A stretch of DNA of 16,034 nucleotides from an uncultured Mycoplasmatota bacterium (GTDB lineage Bacteria > Bacillota_I > Bacilli_A > RF39 > UBA660). Made by a program: the position numbers and the translations under genes. Shown here piece by piece: positions 6,118 through 14,833 of this stretch (the stretch's first letter is position 1; every line of letters starts with the position of its first letter). The notes under the pieces are model-generated. The model was not told the origin of the DNA. It made no database searches and saw only the letters and a program-made list of their open reading frames with translations. Location: assembly GCA_900557185.1 (NCBI GenBank), contig USRP01000023.1, positions 1 to 16,034 of the forward strand, read 5' to 3'.

Positions 6118-8520
6118 ATGACAGGAATTATGGAAGATACTACTTTAGAATTACAAGTAGTGAAAAGAAATGGAAAGAAAGTTGACTTTGATGGAACAAA
6201 AATTGCGATGGCAATTAAAAAGGGATTTGATAGTTTAATTCCATCAGAAGAAAATGCCACATTACAAGATGTTGGTTATAGTGAAAAAGATGTTAATAAA
6301 GTTTATCATGCAGTGATTGAGCGTATTAAAAAAGAATATAAAGATGAAGATAAAATTAAAATTGAAACAATTCAAGATATGATCGAAGATGAATTAAAGA
6401 AAAAACATTATCAAGATGTTTATGAGTCATTTCAAGCATATCGTGAAAAAAGAAATCAATCTCGTGAATTATTTTCAGATAATAAGAGATTACATAAGTT
6501 TTTAAAAACGATTGAAGGATTGGGATTAAAATCAGCAACAGAAGAAAATGCGAAAAGAGAAAACGCTAATGTTGATGGTGATACAGCAATGGGAACAATG
6601 CTTCAATATGGATCAACAATTTCAAAAGAATTTACAAAAGCATATTTAATGAAACGTAAATTTGCTGATGCTCATGATTCAGGTGCTATTCATATTCACG
6701 ATATGGACTTTATGGCAATGGGAACAACAACTTGTTGTCAAATTGATTTAAATCATTTATTTAAGGGTGGTTTTTCAACAGGACATGGTCATTTAAGAGA
6801 ACCAAATGATATTATGTCTTATGCAGCACTTGCAGCAATTGCTATTCAAGCGAATCAAAATGATCAACACGGTGGACAAGCAATTCCAGCATTTGACTAT
6901 TATTTAGCACCTGGTGTATTAAAAACATTTAGAAAACAATTTAAACAAATTGTAAATGACTATTTAGATTTAGAAGGTTTAAAACCTCTTGTAAATATGG
7001 AAAGAATTGCAAAAGATATCAATAAATTAAATTCTATTGAATTAGATATCGATGAATTTGATGCATATTCAAAGGGTAGTGAAAAAGTTCACGAGATTCT
7101 TTCTTTAGGATATCAAAAAGCACTTCAAAAAACAGATCGTATTACTTACCAAGCAATGGAAGCATTTATACATAATTTAAATACAATGCATTCTAGAGCT
7201 GGAGCGCAAGTTCCATTCTCAAGTATTAATTTTGGAACAGATACATCTCCAGAAGGAAGAATGGTTATGAAAAATTATTTACTTGCTTTAGATGCTGGAT
7301 TAGGCCATGGAGAAACTCCTATTTTCCCAATTTCAATTTTTAAAGTAAAAGAGGGAGTAAACTATAATCCAGGAGATCCAAACTATGATTTATTCCATTT
7401 ATCTTGTGAAGTATCTGCAAAGAGATTATTCCCTAACTTCTCATTTATCGATGCACCATTTAATTTACAATACTATAAAGAAGGAAATTACCGTACAGAA
7501 GTAGGATATATGGGATGTCGTACGCGTGTTATGGGAGATGTAACAGATCCTGATAATCAAGTAACACCAGGACGTGGAAATTTATCATTCACTTCTATTA
7601 ATCTACCAAGAATTGGAATTAAACATGGTATTGTAACGAATGAGAAACCAGATATGAAAGGATTTTACGAGGAACTTGAAGAGTACATGGAACTTGTAAA
7701 AGACCAATTATTAGAACGTTTTGAAATTCAATGTAAAAAACATGTTTATAACTTCCCATTCCTATTAGGACAAGGAGTATGGACAGATGGAGATAAGTTA
7801 AAAGCCAATGATCGTATTCGTAAATTATTAAAACATGGTACTTTAACATTTGGATTTATCGGACTTGCTGAATGTTTGAAAGCATTAATTGGTAAACATC
7901 ATGGAGAAAGTGAAGAAGCACAAAAATTAGGACTTGAAATTATCGGATTTATGCGTAAGAAAGCTGATGAATATTCAAAACAATATAATTTAAACTTCTC
8001 ATTGATTGCAACTCCAGCAGAAGGTTTATCTGGAAGATTTGTTAATATTGATAAAGCAATTTATGGAAAGATTAAAGGTGTTACAGATCGTGAATACTAT
8101 ACAAATTCATTCCATGTTCCAGTATATTATAATATTTCAGCAGCAAAGAAAATTGAATTAGAAGCCCCATACCATGAACTTACAAATGGAGGACATATTA
8201 CTTATATTGAATTAGATGGAGATACAACAGAAAATGTAGAAGCATTTGAAAAAGTTGTTCGTCTTATGAAAGAAGCTGGAGTAGGTTATGGAGCAATTAA
8301 CCACCCTGTAGATCGTGACCCAGTATGTGGTTTCAATGGTGTGATTAACGATGTATGTCCAGGTTGTGGAAGAACTGAAGAAGATGGTGTTCATTTTGAA
8401 AGAATCCGTCGTATTACTGGATATTTAGTAGGAACTGTAGATCGTTTCAACAACGGAAAAAGAGCAGAAGAAAGAGACCGTGTAAAACATACATTAAACT
8501 TTAAAAATGCAAAAAATTAG
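6118..8520 (+). CDS. nrdD: Anaerobic (class III) ribonucleoside-triphosphate reductase
   Basis: An 800-residue glycyl-radical enzyme that reduces ribonucleoside triphosphates to dNTPs without oxygen. An N-terminal ATP-cone (about residues 10-105, opening LQVVKRNGKKVDFDG) is the usual allosteric activity site. Active-site cysteines are in TTTCCQIDL (Cys206/207) and GYMGCRTRV (Cys467). The C-terminus has RRITGYLVG with the radical glycine at 768. The zinc region just before it shows Cys737, Cys747 and Cys750; the position where a fourth Cys is often found is Asp734. Length is normal for ATP-cone NrdD. Start is ATG 6118, from the perfect AGGAGG and the promoter. The 3' end overlaps nrdG by 14 bases, so the two are one operon. 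The stop is TAG. Confidence 0.97.
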   Translation: MTGIMEDTTLELQVVKRNGKKVDFDGTKIAMAIKKGFDSLIPSEENATLQDVGYSEKDVNKVYHAVIERIKKEYKDEDKIKIETIQDMIEDELKKKHYQDVYESFQAYREKRNQSRELFSDNKRLHKFLKTIEGLGLKSATEENAKRENANVDGDTAMGTMLQYGSTISKEFTKAYLMKRKFADAHDSGAIHIHDMDFMAMGTTTCCQIDLNHLFKGGFSTGHGHLREPNDIMSYAALAAIAIQANQNDQHGGQAIPAFDYYLAPGVLKTFRKQFKQIVNDYLDLEGLKPLVNMERIAKDINKLNSIELDIDEFDAYSKGSEKVHEILSLGYQKALQKTDRITYQAMEAFIHNLNTMHSRAGAQVPFSSINFGTDTSPEGRMVMKNYLLALDAGLGHGETPIFPISIFKVKEGVNYNPGDPNYDLFHLSCEVSAKRLFPNFSFIDAPFNLQYYKEGNYRTEVGYMGCRTRVMGDVTDPDNQVTPGRGNLSFTSINLPRIGIKHGIVTNEKPDMKGFYEELEEYMELVKDQLLERFEIQCKKHVYNFPFLLGQGVWTDGDKLKANDRIRKLLKHGTLTFGFIGLAECLKALIGKHHGESEEAQKLGLEIIGFMRKKADEYSKQYNLNFSLIATPAEGLSGRFVNIDKAIYGKIKGVTDREYYTNSFHVPVYYNISAAKKIELEAPYHELTNGGHITYIELDGDTTENVEAFEKVVRLMKEAGVGYGAINHPVDRDPVCGFNGVINDVCPGCGRTEEDGVHFERIRRITGYLVGTVDRFNNGKRAEERDRVKHTLNFKNAKN

Positions 8521-9073
8521 ACTAGCAGCACCGTTACAAACAGATAGTATTGTCGATGGCCCTGGAATTCGTGCAGTAATCTGGACACAGGGCTGTAAAC
8601 ATCATTGTAAAGGATGCCATAATCAAGAAACATGGGATTTTGAAGGTGGAAGTTTATATTCTGTTGATGAAGTAAAGAAACAGATGCGTGCGTTAGAAAA
8701 TCACGATGGAATTACTTTGTCAGGAGGAGATCCATTCTTTCAACCAGAAGCTTGTTATGAACTTGCAAAATATGCGAAAAAATTAGGATTAAATATTTGG
8801 TGTTATACAGGGTTTACATACGAACAATTAATGAAATTACGTCATGTGAATCCTGCGATATACCAATTATTAGAACAAGTAGATGTTTTAGTAGATGGTC
8901 GATTTGAATTATCACAAAAAAGCTTGAATTTAAAATTTAAGGGATCTCGTAATCAAAGAATTATTGATGTCCCTAAGAGTTTAAAAGAAGATCGTGTTGT
9001 GACGATTGAAAAATACAATGAAGAAAAAGTATGGAAACAAAAATATCAAAAAGATGATTTTCTTTATATTTAG
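8507..9073 (+). CDS. nrdG: Anaerobic ribonucleotide reductase activating protein (radical SAM)
   Basis: 188 residues. A radical SAM enzyme that uses a [4Fe-4S] cluster and S-adenosylmethionine to place the glycyl radical on NrdD. The cluster motif CxxxCxxC is Cys30, Cys34, Cys37, within TQGCKHHCKGCHNQ; the SAM-binding SGGDPF is at 72-77; DSIVDGPGIR near the N-terminus is typical of the family. The ATG lies inside the end of nrdD and has no clear ribosome site, so translation is probably coupled. The length is slightly above the usual ~155-180, with a Lys-rich C-terminal tail. A strong terminator directly follows the stop. Confidence 0.96.
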   Translation: MQKIRLAAPLQTDSIVDGPGIRAVIWTQGCKHHCKGCHNQETWDFEGGSLYSVDEVKKQMRALENHDGITLSGGDPFFQPEACYELAKYAKKLGLNIWCYTGFTYEQLMKLRHVNPAIYQLLEQVDVLVDGRFELSQKSLNLKFKGSRNQRIIDVPKSLKEDRVVTIEKYNEEKVWKQKYQKDDFLYI

Positions 9074-9111
9074 AAATTATAGATATATCCTATAATTTCT
9101 TTCTTTTTTTT
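9072..9111 (+). terminator. Rho-independent terminator of nrdDG
   Basis: Perfect 11-bp stem (AGAAATTATAG / CTATAATTTCT) with a 7-base loop, followed by an almost pure T run of 11. It begins inside the nrdG stop codon. Confidence 0.92.
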
Positions 9112-9119
9112 AAGAAATA

Positions 9120-9128
9120 TGCTATTAT
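9120..9128 (+). promoter_or_regulatory. Possible extended -10 promoter of the Tyr/Trp-rich protein gene
   Basis: TGCTATTAT fits TGn plus a -10 hexamer (TATTAT at 9123-9128), with no good -35. A start near 9135 would leave a short leader containing the ribosome site GAGGTG (9141-9146). Confidence 0.45.
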
Positions 9129-9140
9129 TTTAATAGTTGA

Positions 9141-9146
9141 GAGGTG
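9141..9146 (+). promoter_or_regulatory. Ribosome binding site fixing ATG 9152
   Basis: GAGGTG, five bases before ATG 9152. The in-frame TTG at 9137 would lie upstream of this site and is rejected as the start. Confidence 0.85.
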
Positions 9147-9151
9147 TCAAA

Positions 9152-10483
9152 ATGAAACAAGAAGGTTATTTAGATGCACAAGGACAACCAATTGTCAAAC
9201 AACCAGTAGATCCTGTACAGTTAGCACGTAAAATTTCAATTATCGCACTTGTTGTTTTGATTATCATTTTTATTATTGTTTTTCTATATAAAAAGAGTAA
9301 GAATGATAAATGTACTTCGATTGAAAGTTTATTTGCTAATGCTGCTTTTAGAATTGTAGAAGATGAAGGAAAACTTCCAAAGATGAATGGTGATAAAGTA
9401 GTTGTTTCAGCGAATGAAATACAACAGAGTGGAAAAATTAATCGCGATGATATCACCATAAAAGAAGATGTATGTAAAGGTACTGTTACAATTACAAAAG
9501 TAAAAGGAAAATATATTAAAGTAACGGATTTAACAAATTGTAATTACTGTACAACTGATGAACATTATAAAGAGTATGGAGAATGGACAGATACAGAACC
9601 AAAAGATGGTGATTATGTCAATGTTAAAACGACGTTTAATTATTATACTTTTGCCGATTATTATACAGAGTATTCTGATTGGTTAGAAGAAAGTGAAGTA
9701 AAGAAGACAAAAGATAAGAAATTAGGTATTTATTTACCAAAAGATGAAGATTATTTACCTGAAGTTCCAAGTCCAGGAAAATTAATTACGATTGAACAAG
9801 ATCGTAAAAATACATATTCATATCGTGATAAACAATGGTTATTCTATAAATATCCAAATAATAATTATTCTGAGTATTCTAATGAACCAGTACCAGGATA
9901 TGCATATAAAGATGAATATTCTAGAATTACTTCAAAACCATCTGATTGGTCTCCAAACTATCCAGATGAAAAAGATTATCGTGTAATTGATGAAGCTGAT
10001 GGATATCGTTGGTATAAAGAAGTAGATGGTAAAAAAGTTTATTGGAAGAGTGGTAAATACTATCCAGAAAGTCCAGGAAAAGGATATAAACAAGATACAA
10101 GTAAAGTCGTTCCAGTTTATTCTTATACAGATGATTTATATCGTTATTATAATGGTATTGAAAGAGATTATGGTGGTTTTGATTCCGTACCAACTGAATA
10201 CTTCCCATATCGTGATGATGATACAATGGAATATACAACATGGAGTTCTTATGAAGATGAATCTTCTATCGATGATTCAAACCGTTCTTATCGTGAAGAG
10301 AGAATTAATGTCAATTCTAGATATCGTATTAAATATCGTATTACATCTGTATTACATCTAGATCATTATATGAAACGCACAGAATTTGAACAAGAAACAG
10401 GAAAAACACTAGAAGAAATGAGTAATGCTTCTAATGTCATTTTAAAAACAAAATATCAATATCGATATCGCAAAGTAAAATAA
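9152..10483 (+). CDS. Membrane-anchored Tyr/Trp-rich repeat surface protein, unknown function
   Basis: 443 residues. A short cytoplasmic N-terminus, one membrane helix at about residues 28-46, then KKSK: probably anchored with the rest outside (no obvious signal-peptidase site). Residues 54-133 form a small domain with four cysteines (54, 108, 130, 133), ending in TNCNYCTT; it recalls pilin-like surface domains of Firmicutes, but loosely. From residue 140 the protein is very rich in Tyr, Trp, Asp and Lys, with degenerate repeats: EYGEW (141-145), EYSDW (173-177), NYSEYS (238-243), KPSDWS (262-267) and YTTWSSY (361-367), each followed by a Pro-containing turn and YRxYK-like strands. No catalytic motif was seen. 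It sits alone between two terminators. A binding or adhesion role is plausible but unproven. Confidence 0.85.
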   Translation: MKQEGYLDAQGQPIVKQPVDPVQLARKISIIALVVLIIIFIIVFLYKKSKNDKCTSIESLFANAAFRIVEDEGKLPKMNGDKVVVSANEIQQSGKINRDDITIKEDVCKGTVTITKVKGKYIKVTDLTNCNYCTTDEHYKEYGEWTDTEPKDGDYVNVKTTFNYYTFADYYTEYSDWLEESEVKKTKDKKLGIYLPKDEDYLPEVPSPGKLITIEQDRKNTYSYRDKQWLFYKYPNNNYSEYSNEPVPGYAYKDEYSRITSKPSDWSPNYPDEKDYRVIDEADGYRWYKEVDGKKVYWKSGKYYPESPGKGYKQDTSKVVPVYSYTDDLYRYYNGIERDYGGFDSVPTEYFPYRDDDTMEYTTWSSYEDESSIDDSNRSYREERINVNSRYRIKYRITSVLHLDHYMKRTEFEQETGKTLEEMSNASNVILKTKYQYRYRKVK

Positions 10484-10508
10484 TCCCACAACGATGGGAT
10501 TATTTTTT
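10481..10508 (+). terminator. Rho-independent terminator, probably bidirectional
   Basis: An 8-bp perfect stem (TAATCCCA / TGGGATTA) with a 6-base loop and TTTTTT after it. The stem begins at the stop codon of the 9152 gene. On the minus strand TTTTAC follows the same stem, so it may also end the convergent CBS-domain gene. Confidence 0.88.
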
Positions 10509-10962
10509 ATAAATAGAAATCATCAATCTTCGCATCTATTTGAATGATAGTTTCTTTACGTTTCATATCTTTTAATGTTTCAAAAATTGTCTTTGCTTCT
10601 TCATCTTTCATTAAGTCAAATAAAGATACAATGCCAACTAACTTTTTTTGATCACTGACAAGTAGGCGAATTACTTTTTCTTTTTTCATCATCTGAATCG
10701 CATCTTTTACTTTCTTACTTTTCTCAATAGAACAAACATGTTTTGTCATATAATCTTTTACTTGACAGTTTTTCTTTTCGTTGTTAGCAAGTGCACGAAT
10801 AACGATATCACGATCAGTGATAACTCCAACAATTTGTTTTTCTTTATTTGCTACAGGTAAAAAGCCAATTTCATATTGTCTCATTTTTTTCGCAACATCT
10901 TCAATTGAATCCGTTTCATAACAAACAATTGGTTGTGTTGATACTTTAATATTAAAATCCAT
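10507..10962 (-). CDS. Two-CBS-domain protein
   Basis: 151 residues made almost wholly of a tandem CBS pair, a module that usually binds adenine nucleotides. CBS 1 spans about residues 8-60 (TDSIEDVAKKMRQYEIGFLPV, ending GVITDRDIVIR) and CBS 2 about 68-122 (YMTKHVCSIEKSKKVKDAI, ending GIVSLFDLM). The GVITDRDI and GIVSLFDL ends of each repeat are diagnostic. No other domain is attached, so it is a stand-alone sensor or regulator; its partner is unknown. ATG 10962 is preferred to GTG 10971, because GTG lies inside the ribosome site (AAAGGGTGA, 10968-10976). It is divergent from yunB across 72 bases and convergent with the 9152 gene. Confidence 0.92.
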   Translation of the reverse strand: MDFNIKVSTQPIVCYETDSIEDVAKKMRQYEIGFLPVANKEKQIVGVITDRDIVIRALANNEKKNCQVKDYMTKHVCSIEKSKKVKDAIQMMKKEKVIRLLVSDQKKLVGIVSLFDLMKDEEAKTIFETLKDMKRKETIIQIDAKIDDFYL

Positions 10963-11034
10963 TTTTATCACCCTTTCTATTATTTACAAATTCATATCTT
11001 TTATACACTGGAATAGATTAGAATAGGTGAGATT

Positions 11035-11820
11035 ATGGCAAGGAGAATGAATTTACGAAAAAAATATATTATCTTTGATAAAAATAAAAAGAGAAGTAAA
11101 AAAAATCTCATTCTTTTAATCATATTTTTATTAATAATTATCGTATTTTTAAGCCTTTATATGATGAACCGAGTCTTATCTCCATTTTTAGAAAACTATG
11201 CGAAAGCTGAAATGAAAAAAATATCTAATTTAATTCTAAATCAATCATTAAGTAAAGAAGTACGTGCTGATATGAATGTCGATAACTTATATGTTCTTCA
11301 TAAAGATAGTAGTGGAGCGATTACTTCGGTTGATTTAAATAGCGCCGTTGTCAATGAATTGCTAGGAGAGGTTACAAAGAAAGTGAGTCAAGATTTTAAG
11401 TTAGTAGAACAGGGAAAAGTAGATCAGTTAACATATTATCAAGATGTTTTTGATGATGCGATATTAGATAAAAAAGCACTCAAAAAAGGAGTTGTTTTTT
11501 ATATTCCCACAGGACTAGCATTTAAAAATGTATTTTTATCTAATCTTGGTCCTAAAATTCCTGTTCGGTTTCGTTTAATTGGAGAAATAAGAAGTAACTT
11601 ACAGACAAAAATAACAAACTATGGTATTAATAATGCGTTATTAGAAGTAAATATGCATGTTGAAATTACTCAAATGTTATTATTACCTTTTTCTACATCA
11701 TCTATTAAAGTAGAAGGAAATTATCCACTCATTGTGAAATTAATTGAAGGAATTGTTCCCGATACTTATTTTTCCGGAATTCATAAAAACTCAGAGACTG
11801 TATTTCGACAGGTTTCATAA
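11035..11820 (+). CDS. yunB: YunB-family protein (sporulation-associated membrane protein)
   Basis: 261 residues. A basic N-terminus, one membrane helix at about residues 24-45, then an extracytoplasmic domain. The family signature is clear: DLNSAVVNELL (100-110), FYIPTGLAFKN (155-165), LGPKIPVRF (171-179), TKITNYGINNALLEV (191-205) and a conserved Pro-rich C-terminal part. In Bacillus subtilis yunB belongs to the mother-cell sporulation programme, and a mutant is impaired in sporulation; the biochemical role is unknown. Start: ATG with AGGTGAG (11025-11031) three bases ahead. In B. subtilis yunB and yutD are also in the same chromosomal neighbourhood, so this pairing is a conserved context. 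No -35/-10 was convincingly found in the divergent gap. Confidence 0.93.
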   Translation: MARRMNLRKKYIIFDKNKKRSKKNLILLIIFLLIIIVFLSLYMMNRVLSPFLENYAKAEMKKISNLILNQSLSKEVRADMNVDNLYVLHKDSSGAITSVDLNSAVVNELLGEVTKKVSQDFKLVEQGKVDQLTYYQDVFDDAILDKKALKKGVVFYIPTGLAFKNVFLSNLGPKIPVRFRLIGEIRSNLQTKITNYGINNALLEVNMHVEITQMLLLPFSTSSIKVEGNYPLIVKLIEGIVPDTYFSGIHKNSETVFRQVS

Positions 11821-11841
11821 TAAAAAGAATCGTGATATAAT
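11813..11841 (+). promoter_or_regulatory. Extended -10 promoter of yutD
   Basis: TGATATAAT gives TGn plus a perfect -10 (11836-11841); the -35 candidate TTTCAT (11813-11818) is weak and lies in the end of yunB. No terminator separates yunB and yutD, so yutD may also be read from upstream. Confidence 0.65.
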
Positions 11842-11859
11842 AAATTTGGATGTGATAAT

Positions 11860-12135
11860 ATGAAAATAGAAACATTTTTAGAACAAAAATACCAATTAAT
11901 TGATAATTATAAAGATGGATATGAAAAAGAAGCTGTAGAACATTTATTTACAGAATATTTTTTAGATTATGATTATGTCATTGGAGACTGGTCTTATGGA
12001 AAACTTCGTTTGAAAGGGTTTTGTAATCCACAGAATCCAAAATACAATAAGAGAAATGCTATAGAATATAAACAAACATATTTAGATACTTATTGTGCTT
12101 ATAATTGTAAATATTTTGTACTACAAAAAATATAA
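11860..12135 (+). CDS. yutD: YutD-family (DUF1027) small protein
   Basis: 91 residues, cytoplasmic, no membrane segment. The family core YDYVIGDWSYGKLRLKGF is at residues 37-54, followed by a short Lys-rich loop and a C-terminal region ending CAYNCKYFVLQKI, typical of YutD. The function of the family is not established. A strong ribosome site (GGATGTGAT, 11848-11856, one mismatch to ideal) lies three bases before the ATG. It has its own extended -10 promoter and a hairpin terminator directly after the stop. Located 39 bases after yunB. Confidence 0.93.
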   Translation: MKIETFLEQKYQLIDNYKDGYEKEAVEHLFTEYFLDYDYVIGDWSYGKLRLKGFCNPQNPKYNKRNAIEYKQTYLDTYCAYNCKYFVLQKI

Positions 12136-12141
12136 GAAAAT

Positions 12142-12167
12142 AAAAGAAACGTTTGTTTCTTTTTTTA
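12142..12167 (+). terminator. Rho-independent terminator of yutD
   Basis: A 9-bp perfect stem (AAAAGAAAC / GTTTCTTTT) with a 4-base loop, running into further T. Begins seven bases after the yutD stop. Confidence 0.88.
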
Positions 12168-12192
12168 TATTTATAATAGAGTATGATATAAT
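12164..12192 (+). promoter_or_regulatory. Extended -10 promoter of polA
   Basis: TGATATAAT (TGn plus a perfect -10 at 12187-12192) with a weak -35 TTTATA (12164-12169) at 17-bp spacing. The same nine bases form the -10 of yutD. A second TATAAT lies at 12172-12177. Confidence 0.7.
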
Positions 12193-12209
12193 TGAAATGG
12201 TGAAACAGT

Positions 12210-14804
12210 ATGAAAAAAATTATTTTAGTAGATGGAAATAACTTACTATTTCGAAGTTATTATGCAACAGCCTATAATGGTAATTTTATGAAAAATTCAA
12301 AGGGATTTCCTACTAATGCACTATTTGGTTTCCATAATATGTTAACAAAAATTATTGCCGAAGAGAAACCTGAATATATGATTGTCGCATTTGATAAAGG
12401 AAAAACTTTTCGTCATGAGGAATATAAAGATTATAAGGGTGGAAGAATTCAAACTCCAGATGAATTAAAACAACAATTTCCTATTGCAAAAGAATTAGTA
12501 ACATTAATGGGATATACTTATTATGAAATAGATAATTATGAAGCAGATGATATTATAGGTACATTTGCTGCTTATTGTGATGAAGATGATGAAGTGATTG
12601 GTACCATTGTTTCTAGTGATAAAGACTTATTACAATTAATTAGTGATGATGTGGATATGAAATTATTAAAACAAAAAGATTATATTCGTTATAATAAAGA
12701 GACTTTTTTTGAAGATTATGGAATTATTCCGGAAAGAGTGGTTGATTTAAAAGCCTTGGAAGGAGATCCTTCGGATAATATTCCAGGAGTAAAAGGAATT
12801 GGTGAGAAAACAGCTCTAAAACTATTACGTAAATATGGTACATTAGACGGTATTTATGAACATATTGATGAAATAAAGGGAAGTGTTCATGATAAATTAG
12901 TACTAGATAAAGAAAATGCATATCAAAGCTATCATCTTGCTACAATCGTAAAAAATGTCGATATGGATATTTCTATAGAAGATGTTAAATGTCGAGAAAG
13001 AGATCATAAAAAACTAGAAAAATTATACGAAGAGCTAGAATTTTATTCTTTCTTAAAAAAGGAAAAAGAATATCAAAAACAAGAACCAGAAGAAATAGAA
13101 AATGTTCCAATTGTCAGTAGTGTTGATGAAATCAAAGTAGAAGGAAAATGTTCTGTTTATTTAGAATTATTAGGTACAAATTATCATCATAGTGATATCT
13201 TAGGAATGGCTGTTTATGATGGAAAGAACTTACAATTTATTCCGAAAGATATCTTAGTACAAAATCCTAAATTTTTATTAGAAAACGAGAAGTATACTTA
13301 TGATGCAAAAAAAGTATATGTCGCTTTAAAATGGTTAGGAATTGAGATAGAAAATATTACCTTTGACAGTATGATTGCTGCATCATTATTAGATTATAAC
13401 GTAAAAGATGATATTAGTTATCTAGCTAATAACTTTGACTACCATATTCCTTTTTATGAAACAGTATATGGAAAAAAGAAATTAAAAGCACCTAAAATAG
13501 AAGAAGTTGCTTTATATGCCGGTCAGAAAGCAAAATTTATTTATGAAACAAAAGAAACATTAGAAAATAAATTGAAAGAAGAAGAATTATTAGACCTTTA
13601 TAAAAATATTGAATTTCCACTCGCTTTTGTATTAGGCGATATGGAATTTAACGGCGTATATTTAGATCAAGATTCACTCAAAGAAATGGGAAAAGAAATC
13701 GAACAAAATGTCAGTCGTCTAGAACAAGAAATTTATAAACTAGCAGGATGTGAATTCTTAATTACTTCACCAAAAGAACTTGGTAATATTTTATTTGAAC
13801 GATTAGGATTACCACATGGTAAAAAAGGTGCAAGAGGATATTCTACAGCTGCCGATGTATTAGAAAAATTAAAAGATGTACATCCAATTATCAATAAGAT
13901 TTTAGAATATCGAATGATTACAAAATTATATACAACGTATATTGAAGGATTATTAAACATGGTAAAAGAAGATGGTAAAATTCATACCATTTATACACAA
14001 ACATTAACAAGAACAGGCCGTTTATCATCTATTGAACCTAATTTACAAAATATTCCTGTACGTACAGAGTATGGAAGATTAATTCGTAAAGCATTTATAC
14101 CAAGTGAACATTGTGTGATTCTTGGTGGAGATTATTCTCAAATTGAACTTAGAATTTTAGCTCATATGTCTGGTGTTCAAGCTTTAATTGATGCCTTTAA
14201 TCAAGGAATGGATATCCACACGAAAACAGCAAGTGATATCTTCCATGTAGCTCCTGAAGAAGTAACAAAACAAATGAGAAGAGTTGCAAAAGCAGTTAAC
14301 TTTGGAATCATTTATGGAATCAGTAGCTTTGGTCTTAGTGAAAACTTAAATATTAGTGTAGGAGAGGCTAAACATTTTATCGACCATTATTTAGAAACTT
14401 ACCCAGGTATTCAAGAGTATATGGATAAGCAAATTAAACAAGCTTATCAAGATGGATATGTTAAAACACTTTTCCACAGGAAAAGAGTTATTGCCGAATT
14501 AAAGAATAGTAATTATATGATTCGTCATCAAGGTGAAAGAATGGCACTCAATACTCCAATTCAAGGAACGAGTGCAGATATTATTAAAAAGGCAATGGTA
14601 GACATTGGAAATGAATTAAAAAAACGTAAATTGAAAACCAAAATGATATTACAAGTACATGACGAATTATTATTTGATTGTGATAAAGATGAAATTGATA
14701 TCATCAAGGAAATTATAAGAGATAAAATGGAACACGTATTAACATTAAAAGTACCATTAAAAGTAGATATTGCTTACGGAAATAATTGGTATGAAGCAAA
14801 ATAA
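12210..14804 (+). CDS. polA: DNA polymerase I
   Basis: 864 residues; repairs gaps and removes RNA primers. The N-terminal 5' nuclease (about 1-290) shows VDGNNLLFRSYY, AFDKGKTFRHEEYKDYKGGR, YEADDIIG, VSSDKDLLQL and GDPSDNIPGVKGIGEKTALKLL. The middle domain (about 300-470) has the exonuclease fold position but lacks the acidic residues: VYLELLG where DxE is expected, YDAKKVYVAL in place of NxxxD, and YAGQKAKFI in place of YxxxD. Proofreading is therefore predicted absent, as in Bacillus PolA. The polymerase domain has motif A DYSQIELR (Asp641), motif B with Lys694 to Tyr702 and motif C HDE at 817-819, all intact. The start ATG has GGTGA (12199-12203) six bases ahead. It is flanked by its own promoter and terminator, so it is monocistronic. 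Confidence 0.98.
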   Translation: MKKIILVDGNNLLFRSYYATAYNGNFMKNSKGFPTNALFGFHNMLTKIIAEEKPEYMIVAFDKGKTFRHEEYKDYKGGRIQTPDELKQQFPIAKELVTLMGYTYYEIDNYEADDIIGTFAAYCDEDDEVIGTIVSSDKDLLQLISDDVDMKLLKQKDYIRYNKETFFEDYGIIPERVVDLKALEGDPSDNIPGVKGIGEKTALKLLRKYGTLDGIYEHIDEIKGSVHDKLVLDKENAYQSYHLATIVKNVDMDISIEDVKCRERDHKKLEKLYEELEFYSFLKKEKEYQKQEPEEIENVPIVSSVDEIKVEGKCSVYLELLGTNYHHSDILGMAVYDGKNLQFIPKDILVQNPKFLLENEKYTYDAKKVYVALKWLGIEIENITFDSMIAASLLDYNVKDDISYLANNFDYHIPFYETVYGKKKLKAPKIEEVALYAGQKAKFIYETKETLENKLKEEELLDLYKNIEFPLAFVLGDMEFNGVYLDQDSLKEMGKEIEQNVSRLEQEIYKLAGCEFLITSPKELGNILFERLGLPHGKKGARGYSTAADVLEKLKDVHPIINKILEYRMITKLYTTYIEGLLNMVKEDGKIHTIYTQTLTRTGRLSSIEPNLQNIPVRTEYGRLIRKAFIPSEHCVILGGDYSQIELRILAHMSGVQALIDAFNQGMDIHTKTASDIFHVAPEEVTKQMRRVAKAVNFGIIYGISSFGLSENLNISVGEAKHFIDHYLETYPGIQEYMDKQIKQAYQDGYVKTLFHRKRVIAELKNSNYMIRHQGERMALNTPIQGTSADIIKKAMVDIGNELKKRKLKTKMILQVHDELLFDCDKDEIDIIKEIIRDKMEHVLTLKVPLKVDIAYGNNWYEAK

Positions 14805-14832
14805 AAATATCGAGTTCACTCGATGTTTTTTT
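14803..14832 (+). terminator. Rho-independent terminator of polA
   Basis: Core stem ATCGAG / CTCGAT around a TTCA loop, extended by A/T pairs and one U-G pair to about 12 bp, then a run of T. Confidence 0.88.
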
Positions 14833-14833
14833 C

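Noticed and set aside
9927..10361. Overlapping ORFs on both strands inside the Tyr/Trp-rich gene
   Set aside because: They come from the biased TAT/GAT codon repeats of the real gene; they lack ribosome sites and have low-complexity products.
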